From Paludisphaera soli (GTDB lineage: Bacteria; Planctomycetota; Planctomycetia; Isosphaerales; Isosphaeraceae): a stretch of 64,000 nucleotides of DNA. The DNA lies in the NCBI RefSeq assembly GCF_011064595.1, contig NZ_JAALJI010000014.1, forward strand, positions 124,001-188,000, given 5' to 3'. Below the pieces are notes generated by a model. That model was not told where the DNA came from, did not search any database, and was given only the letters and a program-made list of their open reading frames with translations. Shown piece by piece: positions 1 to 9,099 of this stretch. Every line of letters begins with the position of its first letter. Within the stretch, counting starts at the first letter, position 1. The translations under genes and the position numbers were made by a program.

Positions 1-223
1 AGGCGTGGGAACGGAAGGCCGGATCGGTCACGTCGCCGATGATCGCCTCGGCCACCGGCCGCTCCATGCGGTCGTTGATCGCCCGGGCCACGTTGATGAC
101 GCTCTCGCTGCTGTCGACCAGGCCGACGGCGCCCACGCCGCGCTCGGCCAGTTCCATGGCAACGGCCTGGCCGATGCCGCTGCCGGCGCCGGTGATGACG
201 GCCGATTTCCCCTTGATGATCAT
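1..223 (-). CDS. SDR family oxidoreductase, N-terminal part (cut by window edge)
   Basis: Only the first 74 or so codons are inside the window. The reading begins MIIKGKSAVITGAGSGIGQA, so the Rossmann cofactor-binding motif TGxxxGIG of classical short-chain dehydrogenases (TGAGSGIG) lies at about residues 11-18. An acidic residue follows the second strand (GLVDSS), which in this family usually favours NAD(H) over NADP(H). The catalytic Tyr-x-x-x-Lys would lie beyond the edge, so substrate and activity cannot be judged. A TTGACA-type promoter candidate lies about 115-145 bases upstream. The family assignment is firm and the exact function is unknown. Confidence 0.85.
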   Translation of the reverse strand, partial: MIIKGKSAVITGAGSGIGQAVAMELAERGVGAVGLVDSSESVINVARAINDRMERPVAEAIIGDVTDPAFRSHA

Positions 224-767
224 GGCGAAACTCCCGAAGAACTGGCGGACTTTGTACGCCGTCGCTCGGCACTCCCCCCCGGGCCGGCGGGTGGGGGGCG
301 ACGGGCTCCCTCGCCCGATGGGCGACGGCGACTCGGTTTATCGTGGCAGATTCCCGGGGCCTGTCAAGGCCGTGGCGGAGTAAACGTTCAAGAATTTGTT
401 TACCTGATGTTGGAGCTTCCGGCCCGTTCGCAAGGGCCGGAATCGACGCCTCCGGCGAAAATGGCGAAATGTCGGAAACTCGCCGAAGCCGCGCTTCCGC
501 GATGGCCGAGGCCCTCCGGAACGGGTATCCTTGCACGAACAGAACACCCCGATGCGGTCGCCGATCGCGTCGCTCGGGGCCCCGCCTCCGATCGCGGGAC
601 GCGTCCAAGCGCCCGCGGACGACGAGCGGATCGCACATTTCCAGGGACCAGCGTCGTCGATGACCAGGCCTGGTGCGGGGCGTTCACGCCTTCGAAAATC
701 CGGGCGATGAAGGATATGCGCCGCGGTGATCCCCACTTCAAGCTGAGGGATGAGAGGCCCGATAACG
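224..767. other. divergent intergenic region between the SDR gene and the mutase gene
   Basis: This 544-base stretch separates the leftward SDR gene from the rightward mutase gene and should hold both promoters. I can point to one for the SDR gene (see 340-367). The least GC-rich part, around 380-410, lies upstream of the mutase but shows no convincing pair of hexamers. Open frames that cross it run into the mutase gene on the wrong strand or frame and look like shadows. Confidence 0.6.
340..367 (-). promoter_or_regulatory. candidate promoter for the SDR gene (TTGACA-N16-CACGAT)
   Basis: On the minus strand a perfect TTGACA (362-367) is followed after 16 bases by CACGAT (340-345). That -10 differs by one base from the TACGAT seen at other promoter candidates in this window. 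The predicted transcript would start about 110 bases before the SDR start codon. Confidence 0.42.
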
Positions 768-2924
768 ATGAGCGAGTCATTGCCCAACTCCTCGAACCTG
801 GGCGGCTGGGAGAAGGCCGCGGCGAAATTCGCCCCCGGGAACAAGGTCGAAAATCTCGATTGGAGGACGCCGGAAGGCGTCGACGTCAAGCCGCTGTACA
901 CCCGTCGCGACGTGGAGGGCCTGCCCTTCGCGGACACCCTCCCCGGCTTCGAGCCCTTCGTCCGCGGCCCTCAGGCGACGATGTACGCCGTCCGCCCCTG
1001 GACGATCCGCCAGTACGCCGGCTTCTCGACCGCCGAGGAATCCAACGCCTTCTACAAGCGGGCCCTGGCCGCCGGGGGCCAGGGGGTCTCGGTGGCGTTC
1101 GACCTGGCCACCCACCGCGGCTACGACTCCGACCACCCCCGCGTCCAGGGCGACGTCGGCAAGGCCGGCGTGGCGATCGACTCCGTCGAGGACATGAAGC
1201 TCCTCTTCGACGCCATCCCGCTCGACAAGGTGTCGGTCTCCATGACCATGAACGGCGCCGTCCTGCCGATCCTCGCCGGCTACATCGTCGCGGCGGAAGA
1301 GCAGGGCGTCGCGCTCGACGCGCTCTCCGGGACCATCCAGAACGACATCCTCAAGGAGTTCATGGTCCGCAATACGTACATCTATCCCCCCGAACCCTCG
1401 ATGCGCATCGTCGGCGACATCATCGAGTACACGGCGCGGAAGATGCCCAAGTTCAACTCGATCTCGATCTCGGGCTATCACATGCAGGAGGCCGGCGCCA
1501 CCCAGGCGCTGGAACTCGGCCTTACGCTCGCCGACGGCCAGGAGTACGTGAAGACGGCCCTCGCCAAGGGCCTCGACGTCGACGACTTCGCCGGCCGGCT
1601 GAGCTTTTTCTTCGCGGTGGGGATGAACTTCTACCTGGAAGTCGCCAAGCTCCGCGCGGCGCGGCTCCTGTGGTGGAAGATCATGAAGGGCTTCGGCCCC
1701 AAGAAGCCGAAGTCGATGATGCTCCGGACCCACTGCCAGACCTCGGGGTGGTCGCTCACCGAGCAGGACCCGTACAACAACATCGTCCGAACCACGATCG
1801 AGGCGATGGCGGCCGTGTTCGGCGGGACGCAATCGCTCCACACCAACTCGTTCGACGAGGCGATCGCGCTGCCGACGGACTTCTCGTCGCGCATCGCCCG
1901 GAACACCCAGATCATCATCCAGGAGGAGACGCACATCACCAACGTCGTCGACCCCTGGGCCGGCTCGTACATGATGGAGAAGCTGACCCAGGATCTCGCC
2001 GATAAGGCGTGGGCCGTCATCGAGGAGGTCGAGAAGCTGGGCGGCATGACCAAGGCCGTCGAATCCGGCTGGGCCAAGCTCAAGATCGAGGAATGCGCCG
2101 CCGAGAAGCAGGCGCGGATCGACTCGGGCCGCGACGTGATCGTCGGGGTGAACAAGTACCGCCTCGAGACGGAAGATCCGGTCGAGATCCGCGAGATCGA
2201 CAACTCGGCCGTACGCGACTCGCAGATCGCCCGCCTCAAGGCGGTCCGCGCCTCGCGGGACGCCGAGGCCGTCCTTCGGGCGCTCGACGAGTTGACCGAG
2301 GTCGCGCGCGGCGGGGAGGGCAACCTGCTCGACGCGACGCTCAAGGCGATGCGGCTCCGGGCGACCGTCGGCGAGGTCTCCGACGCCCTGGAGAAGGTGT
2401 GGGGCCGCTTCCGGGCGAACAATCAGGTGATCTCGGGCGTGTACGGCTCGGCCTTCGGCAAGGACCACGAGTGGGAGGACCTGAAGGCCGACGTCGAAAA
2501 ATTCGCCGCCGACGAAGGTCGTCGGCCGCGCGTGATGATCGCCAAGCTCGGCCAGGACGGCCACGACCGGGGCGCCAAGGTCGTCGCCACGGCGCTCGCC
2601 GACCTCGGCTTCGACATCGACATCGGCCCGCTCTTCCAGACCCCGGAGGAGGCGGCCCGGCAGGCGGTCGAGAACGACTGCCACGCCGTCGGCGTCTCCA
2701 CCCTCGCCGCCGGCCACAAGACCCTCGTCCCCGCCTTGATCGCGGCGCTCAAGGAACTCGACGCCGACGACGTCTGCGTCTTCGTCGGCGGCGTCATCCC
2801 GGCCCAGGACTACGAGTTCCTGAACCAGGCCGGGGCGGTGGGGATCTTCGGGCCGGGAACTCCGATCCCGGCCTGCGCCCGCCAGATCCTCGACGCCATC
2901 CGTCGGACCCGCGTCTCGGCATGA
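768..2924 (+). CDS. mcm: methylmalonyl-CoA mutase, single-chain with B12-binding domain
   Basis: Adenosylcobalamin-dependent mutase converting (R)-methylmalonyl-CoA to succinyl-CoA, the last step of propionyl-CoA assimilation. The 718 residues match the length of homodimeric or large-subunit mutases. The N-terminal TIM-barrel domain carries [10 protein letters not shown] (about 78-86) and [14 protein letters not shown], which are highly conserved in true methylmalonyl-CoA mutases. The C-terminal cobalamin domain has DGHDRG (about 597-602, whose His is the lower cobalt ligand), GVSTL (642-646) and the FVGG turn (about 672-675). I chose ATG 768 because AGAGG lies 10 bases before it. The in-frame ATG at 750 has its purine run directly abutting it. 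Neighbours are MeaB and the carboxylase. A GC-rich hairpin follows the stop. Confidence 0.97.
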   Translation: MSESLPNSSNLGGWEKAAAKFAPGNKVENLDWRTPEGVDVKPLYTRRDVEGLPFADTLPGFEPFVRGPQATMYAVRPWTIRQYAGFSTAEESNAFYKRALAAGGQGVSVAFDLATHRGYDSDHPRVQGDVGKAGVAIDSVEDMKLLFDAIPLDKVSVSMTMNGAVLPILAGYIVAAEEQGVALDALSGTIQNDILKEFMVRNTYIYPPEPSMRIVGDIIEYTARKMPKFNSISISGYHMQEAGATQALELGLTLADGQEYVKTALAKGLDVDDFAGRLSFFFAVGMNFYLEVAKLRAARLLWWKIMKGFGPKKPKSMMLRTHCQTSGWSLTEQDPYNNIVRTTIEAMAAVFGGTQSLHTNSFDEAIALPTDFSSRIARNTQIIIQEETHITNVVDPWAGSYMMEKLTQDLADKAWAVIEEVEKLGGMTKAVESGWAKLKIEECAAEKQARIDSGRDVIVGVNKYRLETEDPVEIREIDNSAVRDSQIARLKAVRASRDAEAVLRALDELTEVARGGEGNLLDATLKAMRLRATVGEVSDALEKVWGRFRANNQVISGVYGSAFGKDHEWEDLKADVEKFAADEGRRPRVMIAKLGQDGHDRGAKVVATALADLGFDIDIGPLFQTPEEAARQAVENDCHAVGVSTLAAGHKTLVPALIAALKELDADDVCVFVGGVIPAQDYEFLNQAGAVGIFGPGTPIPACARQILDAIRRTRVSA

Positions 2925-2956
2925 CACGGTCCGGCCCGGATCTCGGCCGATCGCGA

Positions 2957-2992
2957 ACGGGGGCCGGGGCGAGACGACGCCCCGGCCCCCGT
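2957..2992 (+). terminator. perfect 15-bp hairpin after the mutase gene
   Basis: The left arm 2957-2971 is exactly complementary to the right arm 2978-2992, with a six-base AGACGA loop. The stem is almost all G/C and very stable. There is no T run after it, so it could be a Rho-assisted or intrinsic-like terminator, or an mRNA-stabilising or attenuating hairpin between mcm and meaB. Confidence 0.6.
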
Positions 2993-2995
2993 CGA

Positions 2996-3025
2996 TTGAC
3001 GCGGGCGGCGCCCCGGGCGGACAAT
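2996..3025 (+). promoter_or_regulatory. candidate promoter for meaB-pccB-pccA
   Basis: TTGACG (2996-3001) is followed after 18 bases by GACAAT (3020-3025). It sits just after the hairpin and 60 bases before the meaB start codon, so meaB and the carboxylase genes may be transcribed separately from the mutase. The match is moderate (5/6 and 4/6). Confidence 0.38.
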
Positions 3026-3084
3026 CCTGTTCCATCCGGGGCCGAAGCCGCGAAGATTCCCTCCAACCCTCGAAGATCCGCTCC

Positions 3085-4101
3085 ATGTACGACGAATCGA
3101 CGCCGAGCCGCGTGACCCTGGAAGCCTCCGACCAGGCGCTCGTCGACGGGATCCTGAAGCGACATCCTCGCGCGCTGGCCAAGGCCATCACCCTCGTCGA
3201 GTCCACCCGGCCGGACCATCGTCGTCGCGCGGCGGGCTTGCTGGATGCGATCCTGCCGCACACGGGCCGCTCCATCCGGCTGGGGATCAGCGGCTCGCCG
3301 GGGGCGGGGAAGTCGACGTTCATCGAGGCCCTCGGCCTCAACCTGATCGGCCGCGGACATCGCGTCGCCGTCCTGGCCATCGACCCCTCCAGCAGCATCT
3401 CCGGCGGCTCCATTCTGGGCGACAAGACCCGGATGGAGCATCTCTCGGTGAACCCGGACGCCTATATCCGACCCTCGCCCTCACGGGGCTCGCTCGGCGG
3501 GGTCGCCGACAAGACCCGCGAGGCCATGCTGATCTGCGAGGCCGCCGGCTTCGACGTCATCCTGGTCGAGACCGTCGGCGTCGGCCAGTCGGAGACGACC
3601 GTGGCCGGCATGGTCGACGCATTCGTCCTGATCCAGCTCCCCAACGCGGGCGACGACCTCCAGGCCATCAAGAAGGGGATCGTCGAGGTCGCCGACGTGA
3701 TCGTCGTGAATAAGGCCGACATCGACCCCGACGCCGCCGAGCTCGCTCGCGCTCAACTCGCCGGAGCTCTCTCGCTGCTGCGGCACGCCTCGCCGAACTG
3801 GAACCCCGTGGTCGTCGCCCTGAGCGCGGCCAGGAATCAGGGCATCGACGAGTTCTGGGGCGAGATCGAACGACTCCGCGAGGCGTTCTCGTCGTCCGGC
3901 GAGCTGGAAGCGAAGCGTCGCCGGCAGTCGGTGGACTGGATGTGGAGCCTGATCGACTCGGGGCTCCGCTCGCGGTTTCGCGAGAATCCCAGGGTGCGTC
4001 GCGACCTCGACTCCGTCAGCCGATCGGTGTCCGAAGGGGCGATGACGGCGGCGGCGGCGGCCTACCGACTGCTCGATTACGTCGAGGCCGCCGACGGCTG
4101 A
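3085..4101 (+). CDS. meaB: MeaB/ArgK-type GTPase, methylmalonyl-CoA mutase chaperone
   Basis: G3E-family P-loop GTPase of 338 residues. Family members gate adenosylcobalamin loading into methylmalonyl-CoA mutase and protect it from inactivation. The sequence shows Walker A GSPGAGKST (about 70-78), the family-typical IDPSSSISGGSILGDKTRM block, VETVGVGQSE as the switch region, and the guanine-specificity motif NKAD near residue 210. Length is normal for MeaB. It lies 160 bases after the mutase gene and 38 bases before pccB, an expected genomic partnership. Older annotations of this family as an arginine/ornithine transport kinase (ArgK) are considered wrong. Confidence 0.95.
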   Translation: MYDESTPSRVTLEASDQALVDGILKRHPRALAKAITLVESTRPDHRRRAAGLLDAILPHTGRSIRLGISGSPGAGKSTFIEALGLNLIGRGHRVAVLAIDPSSSISGGSILGDKTRMEHLSVNPDAYIRPSPSRGSLGGVADKTREAMLICEAAGFDVILVETVGVGQSETTVAGMVDAFVLIQLPNAGDDLQAIKKGIVEVADVIVVNKADIDPDAAELARAQLAGALSLLRHASPNWNPVVVALSAARNQGIDEFWGEIERLREAFSSSGELEAKRRRQSVDWMWSLIDSGLRSRFRENPRVRRDLDSVSRSVSEGAMTAAAAAYRLLDYVEAADG

Positions 4102-4139
4102 GCCAACCCCTTTGATCGTCGTCCTTCGCGAGGCCGCCC

Positions 4140-5672
4140 ATGCACGAGATCATCCGTCAGCTCGATGAGAAGCGCGCCGCGGCCCGGATGGGCGGGGGTG
4201 AGAAGCGGATCGCGGCCCAGCACGCCAAGGGCAAGCTCACCGCCCGTGAGCGGCTGGAACTCCTTCTGGATCCCGGGTCGTTCGAAGAATGGGATATGTT
4301 CAAGGGCCACCGCTGCACCGACTTCGGCATGGACGCGAACGTCGTCCCCGGGGACGGCGTGGTGACCGGCTACGGCACGATCAACGGCCGGCTCGTCTTC
4401 GTGTTCAGCCAGGACTTCACCGTCTTCGGCGGCTCGCTCTCCGAGGCGCACGCCGAGAAGATCTGCAAGATCATGGACCAGGCCGTGAACGTCGGCGCCC
4501 CGGTCATCGGCATCAACGACTCGGGCGGGGCGAGGATCCAGGAGGGCGTCGCCTCGCTCGGAGGTTACGCGGACGTCTTCCTACGCAACGTCACGGCGTC
4601 GGGCGTCGTCCCGCAGATCTCGCTCGTCATGGGCCCTTGCGCGGGCGGTGCGGTGTATTCGCCGGCGATGACCGACTTCATCTTCATGGTGAAGGACTCG
4701 TCCTACATGTTCGTCACCGGGCCGGACGTGGTGAAGACCGTCACCCACGAGTCCGTCACCCCCGAGGAGCTGGGGGGCGCCGTCACCCACACGACCCGTT
4801 CCGGTGTGGCCGATCTTGCGTTCGAGAACGACGTCGAGGCCCTCATGATGACCCGGCGCCTCTTCACGTTCCTGCCCTCGAACAATCGCGAGAGCCCGCC
4901 CGTCGTCCCGACGGAGGCGCCGGTGGACGAGGTGGACCGCTCGCTCGATTCCCTCGTCCCCGACGACCCGAATCGGCCGTACGACGTCCGCGAGCTGATC
5001 CTCAAGGTCGTCGACGAGTGGGACTTCTTCGAGCTGATGCCCGACCACGCGAAGAACATCGTCATCGGCTTCGGCCGGATCGACGGCCGGAGCGTCGGCT
5101 TCGTGGCGAACCAGCCGCTGGTGCTCGCGGGCTGCCTCGACATCAAGAGCTCCATCAAGGCCGCGCGATTCGTCCGCTTCTGCGACGCGTTCAACATCCC
5201 GATCGTGACCTTCGTCGACGTCCCGGGCTTCATGCCCGGCACGGCCCAGGAATACGGCGGGATCATCAAGCACGGCTCCAAGCTGCTCTACGCCTACGCC
5301 GAGTGCACCGCGCCGAAGGTCACGGTCATCACGAGGAAGGCCTACGGAGGCGCCTACGACGTGATGTCGTCGAAGCACCTGCGGGGCGACGTGAACCTCG
5401 CCTGGCCGTCGGCGGAGATCGCCGTCATGGGCCCCAAGGGGGCCGTCGAGATCATCTTCCGCGAGGAGAAGGGGGACCCGGACCGGCTCGCCGCGCGCGA
5501 GCGGGAATATCGCGAGAAGTTCGCCAACCCCTTCATCGCCGGCCATCGCGGGTTCATCGACGACGTGATCATGCCCCGCGAGACCCGGCGGCGGCTGGCT
5601 CGCTCGCTCGAGATGCTCCGCAAGAAGCACGTCGAACGACCCTGGCGCAAACACGGAAACATCCCCCTCTGA
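4140..5672 (+). CDS. pccB: acyl-CoA/propionyl-CoA carboxylase, carboxyltransferase (beta) subunit
   Basis: Biotin-dependent carboxyltransferase of 510 residues that moves the carboxyl group from carboxybiotin to propionyl-CoA (possibly also other short acyl-CoAs). Both crotonase-fold halves are present. The N-half has [11 protein letters not shown] and [12 protein letters not shown] for CoA and oxyanion contacts, and the C-half has [22 protein letters not shown] and [11 protein letters not shown] for biotin binding. Length is typical of PccB. Its place between meaB and the biotin carboxylase subunit, next to the mutase, favours propionyl-CoA as main substrate. That substrate choice is inferred from context. 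The biotinylated partner starts 15 bases after the stop, so the two are almost certainly cotranscribed. Confidence 0.94.
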   Translation: MHEIIRQLDEKRAAARMGGGEKRIAAQHAKGKLTARERLELLLDPGSFEEWDMFKGHRCTDFGMDANVVPGDGVVTGYGTINGRLVFVFSQDFTVFGGSLSEAHAEKICKIMDQAVNVGAPVIGINDSGGARIQEGVASLGGYADVFLRNVTASGVVPQISLVMGPCAGGAVYSPAMTDFIFMVKDSSYMFVTGPDVVKTVTHESVTPEELGGAVTHTTRSGVADLAFENDVEALMMTRRLFTFLPSNNRESPPVVPTEAPVDEVDRSLDSLVPDDPNRPYDVRELILKVVDEWDFFELMPDHAKNIVIGFGRIDGRSVGFVANQPLVLAGCLDIKSSIKAARFVRFCDAFNIPIVTFVDVPGFMPGTAQEYGGIIKHGSKLLYAYAECTAPKVTVITRKAYGGAYDVMSSKHLRGDVNLAWPSAEIAVMGPKGAVEIIFREEKGDPDRLAAREREYREKFANPFIAGHRGFIDDVIMPRETRRRLARSLEMLRKKHVERPWRKHGNIPL

Positions 5673-5686
5673 GCGTCGAGGCCCGA

Positions 5687-7675
5687 ATGTTCCAGAAGAT
5701 CCTGATCGCCAACCGCGGGGAGATCGCCTGCCGGATCCTGCGCACGGCCCGCGCGATGGGGATCGCCACGGTCGCGGTCTACTCCGAGGCCGACAGGGAC
5801 GCGCTCCACGTCGAGCTTTCCGATGAAGCGATCGCGATCGGGCCGCCGCCGCCTCGCGAGTCGTATCTCGACATCGACCGGATCGTCACGGCCTGCCGCT
5901 CGACGGGCGCGCAGGCGGTCCATCCGGGCTACGGATTCCTCTCGGAGAATGACGCGTTCGTGCGGCGGCTCGAAGCCGAGCGGATCGTCTTCATCGGCCC
6001 GGGTTCCGAAGCCATCGCCGCGATGGGCGACAAGATCGCTTCCAAGCGGATCGCCCGAGCGGCCGGCGTGAACGTCATCCCCGGGCACGACCAGGCGATC
6101 GGCTCGGCGAGCGAGGCGGTCCAGATCGCACGCGAGGTCGGATATCCGTTGATGATCAAGGCCTCGGCGGGCGGCGGCGGCAAGGGCCTGCGGATCGCAC
6201 GCGACGAAGGCTCGTTCGTCGAGCAGTTCGACGCCTGCCGCGCCGAGGCCGCCGGGGCTTTCGGCGACGATCGGATCTTCCTGGAACGGTACATCGAGAA
6301 CCCCCGTCATATCGAGATCCAGGTTCTCGCCGACTCGTTCGGGAGCACCGTGCATCTCGGCGAACGCGAGTGCTCGCTCCAGCGCCGGCATCAGAAGGTC
6401 GTCGAGGAGGCCCCGTCCCCATTCCTGGACGATGCCACGCGAGCGGCGATGGGCGAGCAGGCCGTGGCGCTCGCCAGGGCGGTCGGCTATCGCTCCGCCG
6501 GCACGGTCGAGTTCGTCGTGGCGAAGGATCGCCGCTTCTACTTCCTGGAGATGAACACGAGGCTCCAGGTCGAGCATCCCGTCACCGAAATGATCACCGG
6601 CCTCGATCTGGTGGAGCAGATGATCCGGATCGCCGCCGGCGAGCCCCTGGGGTTCACCCAGGAGCAGGTGCGAAGGGACGGATGGGCCGTCGAGTGCCGG
6701 ATCAACGCGGAGGACCCGTCCCGCAACTTCCTGCCGTCCACCGGCCGCCTCGTCCGATACCAGCCTCCGGAGGACGAGTCGCGTTCGATCCGCGTCGATA
6801 CGGGAGTGGTCGAGGGGGACGAGGTCCCGATTCACTACGACTCGATGATCGCCAAGGTGATCACCCACGGCTGGTCCCGCGGGGAGGCCCTCGCGAGGAT
6901 TCACCAGGCTCTCGACGCCTTCCTGATCCGGGGCGTCGCGTCCAATCTCGCCTTCCAGGCCCGGCTGACCCGCCATCCCCGATTCCTCGCGGGAGATTTC
7001 GACACCGGCCTCATCCACGAGAGTTATCCCGATGGGTTCCAGCACGCGACCCCGACTGCAGAGGAATCAATCCTGCTGGCCGGCGTCGCCGCCTACGCGC
7101 GTCGCCGCTACATCAAGCGGGCGACCGCGACCAGCGGCCAGCTCAAGGGCCATGCCCGTCGCGTGGACGCCGACTGGGTCGTGCTCATGCCCGAGGGACG
7201 CGTCGAGCTGGGGGTCTTCCTGGAAGACCAGGGCTGCCAGATCCTGCACGGGGGCGTGGTTCATCATCTCCGAACCCAGTGGAGGCTCGGCGAGTTCCTC
7301 CTCAAGGGGACCTGGGACGGCGATCCCATCTGCGTGCAGGTCGAACGATCTGGCCTCAACTATCGCATCGCTCATCGCGGGCTGCAGGTCGACGCCATGG
7401 TCATGACTGCCAGGGCCGCCGAGTTGCTTGCCCTCATGCCCACGAAGGCCCCCCCGGACCTTTCCAAGCTCCTCCTGTCGCCCATGCCCGGGCTGCTCGT
7501 CGAGGTCGCCGCGGCCCCCGGTCGATCCGTCCGCGCGGGGGAGAACCTGGCGATCGTCGAGGCGATGAAGATGCGGAACGTCCTCAGGGCTGAACGCGAC
7601 GGCCTCGTGGCCGAGGTCCTCGCAAACCCCGGCGACAGCCTGGCCGTCGATCAACCGATCCTGCGGTTCGAGTGA
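5687..7675 (+). CDS. pccA: acyl-CoA/propionyl-CoA carboxylase, biotin carboxylase-biotin carrier (alpha) subunit
   Basis: ATP-dependent biotin carboxylase fused to its biotin carrier, 662 residues. It opens MFQKILIANRGEIACRILRT, the standard biotin carboxylase start. ATP-grasp elements include KASAGGGGKGLRIA (glycine-rich loop), HLGERECSLQRRHQKVVEE, and EMNTRLQVEHPVTE with the catalytic Glu/Arg. The C-terminal biotinyl domain has the classic EAMKM with the acceptor Lys at about 628. The same frame is open far upstream inside pccB, but the conserved N-terminus fixes the start at ATG 5687. Together with pccB it should form the holoenzyme making methylmalonyl-CoA for the mutase. Confidence 0.96.
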   Translation: MFQKILIANRGEIACRILRTARAMGIATVAVYSEADRDALHVELSDEAIAIGPPPPRESYLDIDRIVTACRSTGAQAVHPGYGFLSENDAFVRRLEAERIVFIGPGSEAIAAMGDKIASKRIARAAGVNVIPGHDQAIGSASEAVQIAREVGYPLMIKASAGGGGKGLRIARDEGSFVEQFDACRAEAAGAFGDDRIFLERYIENPRHIEIQVLADSFGSTVHLGERECSLQRRHQKVVEEAPSPFLDDATRAAMGEQAVALARAVGYRSAGTVEFVVAKDRRFYFLEMNTRLQVEHPVTEMITGLDLVEQMIRIAAGEPLGFTQEQVRRDGWAVECRINAEDPSRNFLPSTGRLVRYQPPEDESRSIRVDTGVVEGDEVPIHYDSMIAKVITHGWSRGEALARIHQALDAFLIRGVASNLAFQARLTRHPRFLAGDFDTGLIHESYPDGFQHATPTAEESILLAGVAAYARRRYIKRATATSGQLKGHARRVDADWVVLMPEGRVELGVFLEDQGCQILHGGVVHHLRTQWRLGEFLLKGTWDGDPICVQVERSGLNYRIAHRGLQVDAMVMTARAAELLALMPTKAPPDLSKLLLSPMPGLLVEVAAAPGRSVRAGENLAIVEAMKMRNVLRAERDGLVAEVLANPGDSLAVDQPILRFE

Positions 7676-7681
7676 GCCGGT

Positions 7682-7701
7682 CGGACGCGGGCGAACGTCC
7701 G
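7682..7701. terminator. short hairpin between convergent pccA and the Tat-exported gene
   Basis: CGGACG (7682-7687) and CGTCCG (7696-7701) can form a 6-bp stem with an 8-base loop in the 30-base gap between two convergent genes. It could serve both directions. There is no T run and the stem is short. Confidence 0.35.
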
Positions 7702-7705
7702 GTAT

Positions 7706-9073
7706 TCACAACCGATTCGGAGTCGTATCGGTGAGGCTGGACCGAATGAACCCGGAATCGGCGGGGGCTTCGTAATCGATCCCGGCCAGGTCGGGCGTGT
7801 CGATCCGGCGGGAGCCCTGGATCCGGCTCTCCAGCGCCACGTCGAGGATCCCGCCGGAAAGCAAGGTCCGCCGGACGGGGTAGGGGGGGGCCGCTTCCCG
7901 GAAGAAGTCCTCGATCCGCAGCACCAGCGGGTTGAAGAAGCTGGCCCCGGGGGGAGCTGGGAGATAGGTCAGGGTCGAGGCGATCGTGTCCCTCCCCTGG
8001 GCGTCGACGGTGCGGACCGCCACCGTGGTGTCGTCGACGTGGCCGTTGAGGATCAGGACCGTCCCCCTCAGGCCGTCGACGTATTCCACCACGAAGGCGA
8101 CCGGCCGATCGAGGATCGTCGCGGCGTCGCGCACGCCCGGCCGCTTGAAATCCTGCGTGTTCCGGCGGACGTCGCCGGGGTTGACCGTGTTGCTCCGGCC
8201 CAGCGCCTGCGCGAGCAGCTCCCACGACCAGACCCCCTTGTCGCCGGCCTCCCAGACGGCGTCGCCTTCGAGGCACGTGACGGCCGCCACGCCCTGGGGC
8301 TTGCCGCGCCGATCGCGACGTTCGGCCATGCACTGGAGGACTTCCAGCGCGTGAAACCCGAAAATCTCCAAGTTCCCGCGCGATGCGACGAGGACCTCGC
8401 TCATCGGCCGGCGCAGGGGGATCTCCAGCTCGGGCCGACGCCAGGTGATCGGCAGGCTGGACCCGGCCATGAGCGGGACCTTCATCGCCTCCGCCTGGTC
8501 GACCATCTCCGCCGCCTCGTCCCGCCTGTAGGAGAGATGCTTGTCTACGAAGACCGGCACCACCCGGCCCGAAGTGCGGAAGACGTCGAGGACCTCCCGA
8601 AAGTAGCGGCCCCGCGGATAGAGCTTCTGGAGCTTTTCGTTGATCGGGTAATCGCCGTGCTCGGCGATCAGCAGGACGCCATCGACCGCCAGGCCCCCGG
8701 TCCCCAGCGTCAGGGCGTCGGCGATGGTCGGGGAGAGGCGGACGCCGTGCCTCGCGGCCTTCGCTCGTCCCAGATCGGTGTCGTCGGCGACCTGTTCGAT
8801 GAAGAGGCTGGCGATCTCGAACGGCGGCCTGTGCAGGTTCTGCTCCGGCGAGCGCCCCGGCCCGCCGTCGTAGACCGGGAATCCGTCGAGGAACCGACCG
8901 ACGATGTGATAGGCGTGAGAGAGGTAGAAGTACGTCGAGGCGAGGGCCGCGATCCTCGGCGGACGAGCGGGTTCCTGGGCCCCGCCCCCCGACCTCGGGG
9001 CGACACCGCCCGCCAATCCGGCCGCGAGTCCGACACCTTCCAGAAACGTGCGGCGCGACGATCCCGATCTCAC
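7706..9073 (-). CDS. Tat-exported Gfo/Idh/MocA-like protein of unknown substrate
   Basis: I do not recognise a named family member. The chosen GTG start (9073) is preceded by GGAGGAGC and gives 455 residues opening with RSGSSRRTFLEGVGL, a twin-arginine signal followed by an Ala/Gly-rich hydrophobic stretch, so it is probably folded in the cytoplasm and exported. The mature part has a Rossmann-like layout resembling oxidoreductases of the Gfo/Idh/MocA group: PRIAALAS at the first strand, VFVDKHLSYRRDEA similar to the 'EKPLA' segment, then a helix and VPLMAGSSLP. The N-terminal glycine motif is poor, so nucleotide binding is uncertain. It starts 26 bases after the end of the AI-2E-type gene, so the two are likely cotranscribed. 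Confidence 0.65.
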   Translation of the reverse strand: MRSGSSRRTFLEGVGLAAGLAGGVAPRSGGGAQEPARPPRIAALASTYFYLSHAYHIVGRFLDGFPVYDGGPGRSPEQNLHRPPFEIASLFIEQVADDTDLGRAKAARHGVRLSPTIADALTLGTGGLAVDGVLLIAEHGDYPINEKLQKLYPRGRYFREVLDVFRTSGRVVPVFVDKHLSYRRDEAAEMVDQAEAMKVPLMAGSSLPITWRRPELEIPLRRPMSEVLVASRGNLEIFGFHALEVLQCMAERRDRRGKPQGVAAVTCLEGDAVWEAGDKGVWSWELLAQALGRSNTVNPGDVRRNTQDFKRPGVRDAATILDRPVAFVVEYVDGLRGTVLILNGHVDDTTVAVRTVDAQGRDTIASTLTYLPAPPGASFFNPLVLRIEDFFREAAPPYPVRRTLLSGGILDVALESRIQGSRRIDTPDLAGIDYEAPADSGFIRSSLTDTTPNRL

Positions 9074-9099
9074 GACGGCTCCTCCTCGATGCGGACGTT

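Noticed and set aside
338-937. Minus-strand open frame across the mcm upstream region
   Set aside because: It enters the conserved start of the mutase gene on the opposite strand and has low-complexity, Arg/Pro-rich sequence.
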